Shown here piece after piece: positions 1-7,416 of a stretch of 20,421 nt of DNA. Position numbers and translations under genes: made by a program. How positions within the stretch are numbered: the stretch's first letter is position 1; each line of letters begins with the position of its first letter. The stretch comes from CBCPMX01 sp965120355 (GTDB lineage Bacteria > Bacillota > Clostridia > Oscillospirales > Oscillospiraceae), in contig CBCPMX010000054.1 of the NCBI GenBank assembly GCA_965120355.1, positions 1-20,421 of the forward strand. The letters are read 5' to 3'. The notes beneath the pieces are model-generated. The model saw nothing but the letters and a program-made list of their open reading frames with translations. It did no database searches and was not told the DNA's origin.

Positions 1-15
1 TGTTAGGTGTTCAAC

Positions 16-31
16 TTGATTTTACAATCAA
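16..31. promoter_or_regulatory. Palindromic operator candidate upstream of the TetR-type gene
   Basis: Perfect inverted repeat TTGATT-TTAC-AATCAA, 6-bp arms around a 4-bp centre, 50 bases before the regulator start. A weak promoter can be drawn over it (TTTACA at 21-26, then TACAAA at 43-48 with a 16-base spacer), so binding there could block transcription. TetR-family proteins commonly bind short palindromes in their own promoter; that this one does so is inference. Confidence 0.4.
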
Positions 32-80
32 CCACATATTTATACAAATTTCTGAAAGTGTAAAGGAAGTGTGAAGCACC

Positions 81-668
81 ATGGAAGATAAGCGCGTTAC
101 CAAGACAAAAGGAATTCTGAAGCAGACGCTGATCCAGCTGCTGGAAGACAAGCCCTTTGAACAGATCACCGTCAAGGAACTGTGTGATCAGGCATATGTG
201 AGCCGGATTACCTTTTATACCCATTACAAAGACAAATATGCACTGGTCGACGAGATCTTCGAGGACATGGTGGCTTTGGGCCTGGAGGAGTACCGGCGGC
301 TTCAGGCAGCCAACAACACTGCCGCAGATCCAATCAGCAGCTATTTAAATCTGTTGGATGCCATTCTGACGGTGTATTTTGAACAGAATCGATTTTTTCG
401 GCACACGGCGCCGGAGCGGAATCCCTATTTGGCAGCGGCATTTTTCAATCAGCTCTTTCAGGCCGTAGAGACGCGGACAAAGCACACGGAGACCTCGTTT
501 CACGTTCGGTATTCTGCCAGAAAAATCACGGCATTCCTGTGCTTTGGCCTGTTCGGCTTTGTCAATGAGGGCCTGGTAGAACGCAACTCCCTGGAGAGAA
601 TCCGGCGGGAGTCACGCGAAGTGCTGTCAGGAATTTTAAAGTCGGGAGTTCTGCTGACAGAGGACTGA
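81..668 (+). CDS. TetR/AcrR-family transcriptional regulator
   Basis: A 195-residue one-component DNA-binding regulator. The N-terminal ~60 residues hold the TetR helix-turn-helix: an opening helix around KGILKQTLIQLL, then ITVKELCDQAYVSRITFYTHYKDK, the usual recognition helix ending in a Y-x-H-Y-K-DK motif. The remainder is a mostly helical ligand-binding/dimer domain of the short type seen in DhaS-like TetR proteins of Firmicutes. The ATG at 81 follows AAAGGAAG. The gene ends in a strong hairpin, so it is probably monocistronic. It lies upstream of, and on the same strand as, the glycosyltransferase unit, which makes that unit a possible target, but the hairpin separates them. Effector unknown. 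Family assignment is firm, target is guesswork. Confidence 0.9.
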   Translation: MEDKRVTKTKGILKQTLIQLLEDKPFEQITVKELCDQAYVSRITFYTHYKDKYALVDEIFEDMVALGLEEYRRLQAANNTAADPISSYLNLLDAILTVYFEQNRFFRHTAPERNPYLAAAFFNQLFQAVETRTKHTETSFHVRYSARKITAFLCFGLFGFVNEGLVERNSLERIRRESREVLSGILKSGVLLTED

Positions 669-674
669 GTACTG

Positions 675-728
675 CAGCCCCCAGAGAACCGGCCCCCTGT
701 GTTTGCGGGTCCGGGTCTCTGGGGGCTG
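675..728 (+). terminator. Strong hairpin after the TetR-type gene
   Basis: Arms CAGCCCCCAGAGA (675-687) and TCTCTGGGGGCTG (716-728) form a 13-bp GC-rich stem starting 6 bases after the stop codon. There is no clear U-tract after it (AAAAGCTG follows), so it may terminate weakly or act as a 3' stabiliser. Confidence 0.55.
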
Positions 729-796
729 AAAAGCTGTATTGGGACAGTTTAATCTGTTTTCACGGTGTTCTTAAAGATTCTTAAACTCCTGCCGTC

Positions 797-824
797 TTCA
801 ATCTTAATCGTTGTTTTTTACAAT
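797..824 (+). promoter_or_regulatory. Weak promoter candidate for the glycosyltransferase operon
   Basis: TACAAT at 819-824 is a fair -10. The best -35 is only TTCAAT at 797-802 with a 16-base spacer. It sits 60 bases before the chosen start at 885, inside an AT-rich stretch between the TetR hairpin and the operon. No better candidate was seen in the gap. Confidence 0.3.
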
Positions 825-884
825 AACAGCAGGCAAAAAAACAACGCCTTACATGGCGCTTTTGATGACGAGGAGGAGCAGAGT

Positions 885-1976
885 ATGAAAATTCTGATAT
901 TGACCGGAAGCTTTGGAATGGGGCATCTGTCAGCTGCCAGAACGCTGGCGGATCAACTGACGGACCGGCGCGATGTGGAACGGGTGGAGGTATTTGATGT
1001 CTATGCTGCCGGATTTTCAAAGAGTTGGACGGCAATCTGCCGGTCCTATGAGAAACTGGTATCCAAGGGCAGTTCTCTATTCAATTTGGCTTACCGTCAT
1101 GCTGTTGGCAGCGAGCGGACGGAAGAACAGGACGACGGCCTGTTTCAAAGACGGCTGCTGCAGGCGTTGGATCTGAAGCTGCAGGAACTTCAGCCGGACG
1201 TAGTCATCAGTACCTATTCGCCGGCAGCCCGGCTTATGGCGGACTACAAACGGCTGCACCGGTGCCAGACACCGCTGCTCACCTGCATCACGGATGTGAC
1301 CAGCCATAATGTTTGGGTCAACCGGGAGACTGCGCTGTATCTGGTGGCAGCGGAAGAGACGAAGCAGAGCCTTCTGCACCGCGGTGTGGCGGCGCCGCAG
1401 ATCTGCGTCACCGGCATTCCGGTCAGCAGGGCGTTCAAACCGGTACAGAACCGGGATAGTGAAAGACGGGAACTGCTGATTATGGGCGGTGGTCTTGGGC
1501 TGTTGCCGCATGGAACGGGATTTTACAGGGCGCTGAATCAACTCCCCGGCGTCCATACCACCATACTCACCGGCAACAATGCGGCGCTCCGCCGGCGGCT
1601 GGAGGGTCGCTGGGACAAGATTACGGTGCTGGGCTATACGGATCAGGTGGCGGCGCACATGGCGCAGGCAGACCTGCTGCTCAGCAAGCCAGGCGGCGTC
1701 AGCATGTTTGAGGCCATCCATGCCGGGCTGCCGCTGCTGACCTTTCAGCCGTTTTTGGAGCAGGAGGTGCATAACGCCCGGTTTCTGGAAGCAAACGGGC
1801 TGGGAATCGTTTGCCGGGAAAAGCCACGGGACGCAGTACCGTTGATTGCGCAGCTGCTGGAGGACAAAGCGCGGCTGGCGCAAGTGCGCGAACGGATGGA
1901 ACGGTTCACTGCCAGCCTGGACACAGACGCTCTGAACCGGTATTTGGATGGCCTGACCAAAAGGAGGGCGGCGTAA
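885..1976 (+). CDS. GT28 / MGDG synthase-like glycosyltransferase
   Basis: 363 residues. Predicted to transfer a sugar from a nucleotide donor to a membrane lipid acceptor such as diacylglycerol, at the inner face of the membrane. Residues 1-14 read MKILILTGSFGMGH, the G-x-GH loop that opens the MGDG synthase/UgtP N-terminal domain. Around residues 265-290, SKPGGVSMFEAIHAGLPLL is the GT28 donor-binding loop, as in MurG and UgtP. The open frame extends back to an ATG at 765, but that extra stretch (rich in N, K and Q) does not look like family sequence. The ATG at 885 has AGGAGG at 871-876, so it is chosen. The stop overlaps the next start (TAATG), implying translational coupling to a deacetylase and a membrane protein. 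Exact acceptor unknown. Confidence 0.85.
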   Translation: MKILILTGSFGMGHLSAARTLADQLTDRRDVERVEVFDVYAAGFSKSWTAICRSYEKLVSKGSSLFNLAYRHAVGSERTEEQDDGLFQRRLLQALDLKLQELQPDVVISTYSPAARLMADYKRLHRCQTPLLTCITDVTSHNVWVNRETALYLVAAEETKQSLLHRGVAAPQICVTGIPVSRAFKPVQNRDSERRELLIMGGGLGLLPHGTGFYRALNQLPGVHTTILTGNNAALRRRLEGRWDKITVLGYTDQVAAHMAQADLLLSKPGGVSMFEAIHAGLPLLTFQPFLEQEVHNARFLEANGLGIVCREKPRDAVPLIAQLLEDKARLAQVRERMERFTASLDTDALNRYLDGLTKRRAA

Positions 1977-2692
1977 TGAACTGGATGCAGTTGTGTGGTG
2001 TGGCACTGTGTGTGTGGACGGTATACGCCTTGGGACCGACGATCTGGATGAAGTATTTTCGGCGGTGGCGCCTTCCGGCAGGCAACGGGCAGATGCTGCT
2101 GAGCTTTGACGACGGCCCCGACGCTGTCTATACGGCGCAGCTGCTGGATCTGTTGGAGGTCCAGCAGGTGAAGGCCATGTTTTTCCTGGTGGCAGAGAAG
2201 GCGGTGAAGCATCCGGAACTGGTGGCGCGGATGCAGAGGGAGGGCCATGTGGTTGCGCTGCACTGCGCCCGCCACCGGAACCCGCTGCTTCGCGGCCCGC
2301 TGGCCAGTTGGCTGGATTCTCGCCGGGGCTGCACCATGCTGGAGAGCTTGACCGGCCAGCCGCCCCAGTGGTACCGTCCGCCTCATGGGTGCTTCAATCT
2401 GGTGATCCTGTGGATGCTGCGCCGCCGCCGGATGGAACCGGTTCTGTGGACGGTTATGGTGCAGGACTGGCGGGCGGACAGCACGGTGACAGGACTGGTG
2501 GACAAGCTGCGCCGCCGCTGCTGCGACGGAGATGTGCTGCTGCTTCACGACTCCGGCGAGGGCACCGGCGGTGCGCCGGGGGCGGCAGGCCGGACGCTGG
2601 AGGCGTTGGGCACCGTCCTGCCAGAGCTGCGTCAACAATACCGGTTTGCGGATTTAGGGAGGGCGGCATATGGCGGAAATTGCGCGCAGTAA
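1976..2692 (+). CDS. Membrane-anchored NodB-type polysaccharide deacetylase
   Basis: 238 residues of the carbohydrate esterase 4 family, which removes acetyl groups from N-acetylated sugars using a metal ion. All five CE4 motifs are visible: SFDDGP at 43-48 (D45/D46, base and metal Asp), HCARH at 96-100 (two metal His), RPPHG at 134-138, QDW at 163-165, and LLLHD ending near 192 (catalytic His). Residues ~3-25 are hydrophobic and act as an anchor or uncleaved signal, placing the domain outside. The stop of the glycosyltransferase overlaps this start by one base and the next gene overlaps this one by 23 bases. The motif 2 spacing matches active family members, so it is likely active. The substrate is probably a glycolipid or envelope glycan made by the neighbours; this is inferred from context. 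Confidence 0.88.
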   Translation: MNWMQLCGVALCVWTVYALGPTIWMKYFRRWRLPAGNGQMLLSFDDGPDAVYTAQLLDLLEVQQVKAMFFLVAEKAVKHPELVARMQREGHVVALHCARHRNPLLRGPLASWLDSRRGCTMLESLTGQPPQWYRPPHGCFNLVILWMLRRRRMEPVLWTVMVQDWRADSTVTGLVDKLRRRCCDGDVLLLHDSGEGTGGAPGAAGRTLEALGTVLPELRQQYRFADLGRAAYGGNCAQ

Positions 2693-3749
2693 GCGAAAAC
2701 AGGCGCTGAGCCTCTTATTGCTGGCGGCGATCCTGGGCCTGACGGCCTGGTTCCTCCTGCGGGATCAGGAGCTGCCGGCATTGGCGGCGTTGCTGACGCA
2801 AATCGATGGGAAATTCCTGTTGGCGGCTGCGGGGGCCATGGGCCTGTTTTTCGCCTGTGAAGCGGGCGCGCTGCGGATGCTCCTGGGAACGCTGCGCGAT
2901 GAGATCCCCCTGGGGCGGTGCGGCGGATATGCGCTGATCGATTTCTACTTCAGTTCGATCACGCCGGGGTGCTGTGGTGGCCAGCCGTCCCAGATCTGGT
3001 ATATGTGGCGGGATGGGATTCCGGTCGGTGTGTCGTCGCTGTGCCTATTGCTGTTTAATTTGTGCTATCACATTTCGGTGCTGCTCATTGGCGGCGTGTC
3101 CCTGTGCATTGGCGGCGGCAGCCTGTGCAATGCCATGGGAAATTGGAGCATTTTAGTGCTGTACGGCGCAGGCGCACAGGCGGTATTGGTAGTGGCATTC
3201 TGCGCTGTGGTATTTTCCAAACGGCTGGTTCCTGCGGCGGCCGAGCGGACTGTCCGCCTGCTGGCCCGTCTGCGTGTTCTGCGGGATCAGAGTGCTGCAT
3301 TGGAAAAGGTTCATGCGCAGGTGGAGGAATATCAGCAGGGGGCGCAGTTCATCCGTACTCATCCGGGGACGATGGCGGTGCTGCTGGGCCTGACAACGGT
3401 GCATTTACTGGCGCTGTATTCGGTGCCTTACTGGGTCTATCGTGCTTTTAGCCTGTCGGGAAATTCGTTTTTTGCGATTCTGGCGGCCCAGGCGGTGCTG
3501 ACCATGGCAACGGAGTCTCTGCCGCTGCCCGGTGGCGCGGGTGTGACCGAGACAATTTTCCTGCTGGTGCACACGGGCGCCTTCGGTGAGTTGGTGGTGC
3601 CAGCGGTGCTGCTGTGCCGCGGCGTAAACTATTATTTGCCGTTGTTGGTGGGCGGCGCAGTGGCAATGCGGTCTGTGACCCGCCGCCGGACAAAGCGAAA
3701 GGGAGCTCCGCTGAATGCCATAAAAGGGGGCGCAGATGCCGGGGGCTAA
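2670..3749 (+). CDS. LPG-synthase-TM / UPF0104 family flippase-like membrane protein
   Basis: 359 residues with about eight hydrophobic segments (roughly 11-30, 46-66, 85-105, 117-142, 153-180, 232-255, 265-283, 300-340) and a basic C-terminal tail. The motif PLPGGAGVTE near 285-294 matches the P-x-PGG-x-G-x-x-E signature of the lysylphosphatidylglycerol synthase transmembrane region family, whose members move lipids or glycolipids across the membrane. The soluble aminoacyltransferase half of MprF is absent, so this is not a full lysyl-PG synthase. The start overlaps the deacetylase by 23 bases after GGGAGGG (2658-2664), showing tight coupling. Likely role: translocating the glycolipid product of the upstream glycosyltransferase (inference). 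Confidence 0.8.
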   Translation: MAEIARSKRKQALSLLLLAAILGLTAWFLLRDQELPALAALLTQIDGKFLLAAAGAMGLFFACEAGALRMLLGTLRDEIPLGRCGGYALIDFYFSSITPGCCGGQPSQIWYMWRDGIPVGVSSLCLLLFNLCYHISVLLIGGVSLCIGGGSLCNAMGNWSILVLYGAGAQAVLVVAFCAVVFSKRLVPAAAERTVRLLARLRVLRDQSAALEKVHAQVEEYQQGAQFIRTHPGTMAVLLGLTTVHLLALYSVPYWVYRAFSLSGNSFFAILAAQAVLTMATESLPLPGGAGVTETIFLLVHTGAFGELVVPAVLLCRGVNYYLPLLVGGAVAMRSVTRRRTKRKGAPLNAIKGGADAGG

Positions 3750-3999
3750 GCAAAGAGACCGGTATCGCGGCTGGCGTCTCTGTTCGCCTCCAGGTCGTGA
3801 AGCACCGTACAGTGTTTTCCGGGGAAAATGAAATCCGCATGGGAAAAGTACGGAGCCGGATCAGCGGAAGCCGCCGCGAAATATAGTCGTTTCGCGGCGG
3901 CTGAGACTGTCAAAAAATCATGTTGATAAATTGGGCTTTGGGACAGGGGGCCTGCGAAGCCCGGACGGGGAATGCGGGAATTGAGAGAAGCGAAACGGG
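3750..3999. other. Convergent intergenic region, possible dispersed element
   Basis: About 250 bases between two converging units. It holds no gene I can support. It contains a small AGAGAC...GTCTCT inverted repeat near 3753-3781 and a strong hairpin at 3869-3902. The sequence just after the hairpin (GAGACTGTCAAAAAATCATG) has the look of an intergenic repeat seen in related gut Firmicutes, but that is an impression only. Confidence 0.35.
3869..3902. terminator. 13-bp perfect hairpin between convergent operons
   Basis: Arms AGCCGCCGCGAAA (3869-3881) and TTTCGCGGCGGCT (3890-3902) with an 8-base loop. Neither side has a true U-tract directly after the stem. It probably serves both converging transcripts, 120 bases after the flippase stop and about 100 after the MaoC-like stop. 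Confidence 0.5.
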
Positions 4000-5265
4000 T
4001 TATTCCGCCCGACTGGGCAGCACAGCCTCCATGGGACATACCTCGATGATGTCGCCGTCCAGGGTCTCGCCCCAACCGCACAGCTTGATGATGTGGCGGC
4101 CCGCTCCGTCAATATATTTGTCATAGACGTAGGCTTTGCCGATGACCGTGTCGCCCTCTGCGCCGTGGCGGTTCAGGGGGCGGTTTTCATAGCCGGGAAC
4201 CACTTGACAAATCAGATCGTAGTCATGGGGCTTATAGTTGCGCATCTCCCGATAGAAGGGATAGAATCGCCACGCATAGCGGCAGACATAGCCCTGGTCG
4301 CCGATGAAATTGGTGACGGCCCGTGCCACATGGTGGGCGGCGGTATCATTGAAGAACACCATGCGGGCGCCGGGCACATTGCGGCCGCCCAGATGGATGG
4401 CTGTTTCGAAGAGGTAGTTGCCGTTGATGTCCCGGAAGCAGGTTTTGGTGAACTCCGGATTGGAGAGCATCTCACGGGTCAGCTGTACGCTGCCATACCA
4501 GGCGGCCATGTCCATGTAAGTGATGGGGCCGGAACAGGTTTCCGGCACAAAGGTGCCAATGTCTACGTCTTCCCAGTACAGCGGCTCCGAACCGCGGATT
4601 TTTTCATTGGCCCACAGTGTCCGGATGGTTGCCCAATCCTCGTCGGTGGTGACATGGGCCGGCGGGAAATAGGTGCACCACTCGGTCATATTCTCGTAGA
4701 AGGAAATGGGTTCGCCGCCGTCGGCACGCTTTTTCCAGCACTCCCGAGTGTTGCCGATGCAGGAAACTACCACCTGGCCGGTGGCGCTGTCCACCAGTGT
4801 GCCCCTGCCGCCCATGATCCACTCCCGACAGACGCTGCCGGGGATAGTGACTTCCTCAAATAGCGGTTCGGAAGGGCCTGTTACCAGAAAGTCGCCGGCC
4901 ACAATGGGACGGGCTGTATAGATGTCAGAGCCGTCGTTGGTATAATAGAAGCCGCCGTCGGAGATGTCTTTGGGAAACGGCCGCACACTGTTTGCGGGGC
5001 GGCCGCAGAAGCCCGGTGCGGCGGGTACGCCGCTGTAACCGGCGGCTTTGGCATACTCCGGATCGTTGAACAACGGGTTGTAGGGATCCCATTTTTTGTT
5101 GTAGGCCAGGATTTCCTCTTGGGTATAGGGCTTGGCAGGCGGCTCTGGCCTTTGGGGGGCGGTGCCATCCAGGACGGCGGCAAAGTCCCGCTTTTTCTGT
5201 TCCACCAGATCTTTTTCAAAATCCAGGTATTGGCCGGGCGTGAAGGTCTCGAAGATTGCTTCCAT
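4000..5265 (-). CDS. MaoC-like double hot-dog protein (acyl dehydratase-like)
   Basis: 421 residues. Residues 55-80 read YNKKWDPYNPLFNDPEYA, which aligns with the hydratase-2 motif GD-x-NP-x-H of MaoC/FAS1-like dehydratases, but the catalytic His position is Phe (F66); D60, N63 and P64 remain. A second half starting near residue 255 (CSGPITYMDMAAWYG) looks like the second hot-dog fold and lacks the motif. The family hydrates or dehydrates enoyl-CoA or related unsaturated substrates; loss of His makes ordinary hydratase activity doubtful. Start: the frame extends to 5388, but the ATG at 5265 has AAAGGAG just upstream and begins MEAIFETF, and the extension would overlap the upstream gene. It is last in a four-gene unit, 43 bases after the oxidoreductase. 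Confidence 0.65.
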   Translation of the reverse strand: MEAIFETFTPGQYLDFEKDLVEQKKRDFAAVLDGTAPQRPEPPAKPYTQEEILAYNKKWDPYNPLFNDPEYAKAAGYSGVPAAPGFCGRPANSVRPFPKDISDGGFYYTNDGSDIYTARPIVAGDFLVTGPSEPLFEEVTIPGSVCREWIMGGRGTLVDSATGQVVVSCIGNTRECWKKRADGGEPISFYENMTEWCTYFPPAHVTTDEDWATIRTLWANEKIRGSEPLYWEDVDIGTFVPETCSGPITYMDMAAWYGSVQLTREMLSNPEFTKTCFRDINGNYLFETAIHLGGRNVPGARMVFFNDTAAHHVARAVTNFIGDQGYVCRYAWRFYPFYREMRNYKPHDYDLICQVVPGYENRPLNRHGAEGDTVIGKAYVYDKYIDGAGRHIIKLCGWGETLDGDIIEVCPMEAVLPSRAE

Positions 5266-5308
5266 GGCTGCTCCTTTCGTGATATGGATAATATGTTGCT
5301 TTTCAGAT

Positions 5309-7231
5309 TTAAAGATCCATGGCGGCATGGTAGCCGTCAAAGATGGCGCCGTTGGTTTTGCCCACCTGATGGCAGTCGCCGATGACACGGATGACCGGAA
5401 TCTCCAGCTGCATCAGGCCGGTCACGGGGACAGCCCGCTGGCCGAAGGCGTAAATCTTGCTTTGGGCAGGAATCAAAACGGATGCGCCGGTTTTGTCCTG
5501 GGCTTCCACGCCCTCCGGCGTCACGGCGGCGCAGCGCAGGCCCGTGCGGATCTGCAGATTCGGCGTCTGGGAAAAGCGCTGGAGCATAGCCGTCCGGTGC
5601 ATCCAGTTGGCATCGGGGGCCACGGCGTCCTGCATTTCAATAATGGTGACGTCCCGACCCGTTTCCGCCAGAAACAGCGCCGTCTCGCAGCCCACCAGGC
5701 CGCCGCCCATAACGGCCACGGTCTGCCCCAGGGCATCCAGATTGGTATAGGCGGTGGTGGCGTGCTGGGCTGTCTCAATGCCCGGCAGTGGGAACACCAC
5801 CGGCGTGGAGCCTGCGGCGATCAGCAGGGCGTCCGGCTGCAGAGCTGCGGCCAGGTCCGGCGTCACCGTGGTATTGAGACGTACTTCCACGCCGGCCTGC
5901 TCCACCTGCCGGATCAGGTAATCCTTGAGCCGTTTCAGATCCGATTTCAGAGTGTCATAGTCCGTGAATTTCAGCAGGCCGCCCAAGCTGCCGTCCTTCT
6001 CTGCCAGAATGACCCGATGCCCGCGCCGGGCCGCCGTGGCTGCGGCCGTCAGACCGCCGGGGCCGCCGCCCACCACCAGGACGGTCTTCCTGCTGGCGGC
6101 TGGCTTTTCGGATACATCAAGCCGAAACTCGTGACCAGTGCGGGGATTGACGGCGCAAGCAAACTGCGTTTTGGTCTGCATGCCGGTCAGGCAGTCCAGA
6201 CACCGCAGACATGGGCGGATGTCGCCGGTGCGGCCCTCACGGGCCTTTTGGGGCAGATACGGGTCGGCAATGAGGCTGCGGACCATGGCTACAGCGTCGG
6301 CTTTCCCCTCTGCCAGAACCTGCTCGGCCTCTTCCGGAGACGTGATGGAACCGACGGCAACCACGGGACACCTGGTCACAGCCTGTTTGACCGCCGCGGC
6401 ATACTGCACGTTGGGCATGTGGGGCAGGAACATGGTGGGATGGGTTTTGACTGCAAAATCAGGTACGGTGTCCAGGCCCGCCGATACATGGATCAGATCC
6501 ACCTTATTCTCGATGAGGCGGCAAAAGGCCACGACATCTTCCACAGACAGTCCGCCCTCAATCAGTTCCGGCCCGACGCGGTATTCTATGGGGAACTTTG
6601 GCCCGACAGCCGCCCGCACTGCGTCGATGACCATCAGCGGGAATTTCGCCCGGTTCTCCAAGCTGCCGCCAAAGCCATCCGTGCGGCGGTTGTACTTGGG
6701 AGACAGGAACTGATCCAGCAGCCAGCCATGCGCGCCGTGGAGCATGAGCATGTCAAACCCGGCCTGCTTCACCAGACGCGCCGTATTGGCAAACGCTGCG
6801 GCCAGCTCCTCCAGTTCCTGGGCGCTGGCGCCTTTGACAGTGGTCCCGTTGGCTTTGACCTCGTCCACGGGCCCCAGGGTCTGAAAGCCGGTGACGGCGG
6901 AATTGGAGACCCGGCCGCCGTGGTTCAGTTCCAGGCTGGCCACAGCTCCGTGCTGCCGGATGGCCCGGGCTACCTCGGACCACTTCTGAACCGTGGAGGC
7001 GTTGACAATGGGGTGGCGGGGGGTGGTGAATCCCCGCTCTTCTACCGGCGTATCGCCGACGGTTACTTGTGCCGCGCCGCCGCGGGCCTTTTCTTCATAA
7101 TAGGCCACCATGGTGTCCGTGGGGCTGCCGTCCGGGTTCAGGGCGCACATCATGTTGGGCGCGGACAGCAGCCGGTTCCGAAAGGTCAGATTGCCCACTT
7201 GCAGGGGAGTAAAGAGCAACGGATAGTGCAT
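5309..7231 (-). CDS. Fe-S/FMN/FAD oxidoreductase, old yellow enzyme family (BaiCD/BaiH, dienoyl-CoA reductase type)
   Basis: 640 residues, the normal length for 2,4-dienoyl-CoA reductase and the bile acid enzymes BaiCD/BaiH, which reduce conjugated C=C bonds next to a carbonyl with NAD(P)H. Residues 1-370 are an FMN TIM barrel with HGAHGWLLDQFLSP at 165-178 and RRTDGFGGSLENR after it; H165 and H168 bind the substrate carbonyl in the family, while W170 stands where Tyr is classical. Cysteines 341, 344, 347 and 359 are the likely 4Fe-4S ligands. GGGPGG at 388-393 and GGGLVG at 509-514 bind FAD and NAD(P)H. The ATG at 7231 follows AAAGGAG. It is the core enzyme of the cluster; the substrate cannot be read from sequence. 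A steroid, bile acid, flavonoid or enoate are all possible. Confidence 0.9.
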   Translation of the reverse strand: MHYPLLFTPLQVGNLTFRNRLLSAPNMMCALNPDGSPTDTMVAYYEEKARGGAAQVTVGDTPVEERGFTTPRHPIVNASTVQKWSEVARAIRQHGAVASLELNHGGRVSNSAVTGFQTLGPVDEVKANGTTVKGASAQELEELAAAFANTARLVKQAGFDMLMLHGAHGWLLDQFLSPKYNRRTDGFGGSLENRAKFPLMVIDAVRAAVGPKFPIEYRVGPELIEGGLSVEDVVAFCRLIENKVDLIHVSAGLDTVPDFAVKTHPTMFLPHMPNVQYAAAVKQAVTRCPVVAVGSITSPEEAEQVLAEGKADAVAMVRSLIADPYLPQKAREGRTGDIRPCLRCLDCLTGMQTKTQFACAVNPRTGHEFRLDVSEKPAASRKTVLVVGGGPGGLTAAATAARRGHRVILAEKDGSLGGLLKFTDYDTLKSDLKRLKDYLIRQVEQAGVEVRLNTTVTPDLAAALQPDALLIAAGSTPVVFPLPGIETAQHATTAYTNLDALGQTVAVMGGGLVGCETALFLAETGRDVTIIEMQDAVAPDANWMHRTAMLQRFSQTPNLQIRTGLRCAAVTPEGVEAQDKTGASVLIPAQSKIYAFGQRAVPVTGLMQLEIPVIRVIGDCHQVGKTNGAIFDGYHAAMDL

Positions 7232-7278
7232 TTGAATCGCTCCTTTTGAAATTGTTCAGATTGGCCAGCGCCGCTGTA

Positions 7279-7305
7279 TCATCCGGATGACGGGCGCAGC
7301 CCGTC
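7279..7305. promoter_or_regulatory. Overlapping palindrome and hairpin in the leader of the oxidoreductase gene
   Basis: TCATCCGGATGA (7279-7290) is a perfect 12-bp palindrome. It overlaps by two bases a 7-bp stem with a 3-base loop, GACGGGC-GCA-GCCCGTC (7289-7305). Both lie about 50-75 bases before the oxidoreductase ATG, in a 181-base gap. They could be an operator or an RNA element; nothing in the sequence decides between them. Confidence 0.4.
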
Positions 7306-7387
7306 CCAGGGCGGTTTGCTGCGGCATCCCAAGCCTGCGGCGGAAGGTTTTTTGCGACTGCCGCGGGCCGCTGCCAACCACACTTCC

Positions 7388-7416
7388 AAGGTATCAAATA
7401 GGACTTGCCGTGTCAA
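7388..7416 (-). promoter_or_regulatory. Possible internal promoter before the oxidoreductase gene
   Basis: On the minus strand TTGACA (7411-7416) overlaps the stop codon of the SnoaL-like gene. It is followed after 17 bases by TACCTT (7388-7393), a poor -10. With the unusually long gap to the next gene, it suggests that the last two genes can be expressed separately from the first two. Confidence 0.4.

Noticed and set aside
765..884. N-terminal extension of the glycosyltransferase
   Set aside because: The added residues are unlike the family and the ATG at 885 has AGGAGG at the right distance; the extension covers the probable promoter.
1077..2006. Minus-strand open frame opposite the glycosyltransferase
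   Set aside because: No ribosome site or domain; shadow of the real gene.
5132..7249. A very long plus-strand open frame (705 codons) across the oxidoreductase gene
   Set aside because: It is antisense to a clear FMN/Fe-S/FAD enzyme; the translation has no domain and is rich in Gly, His, Arg and Gln, the mark of antisense reading in GC-rich DNA.
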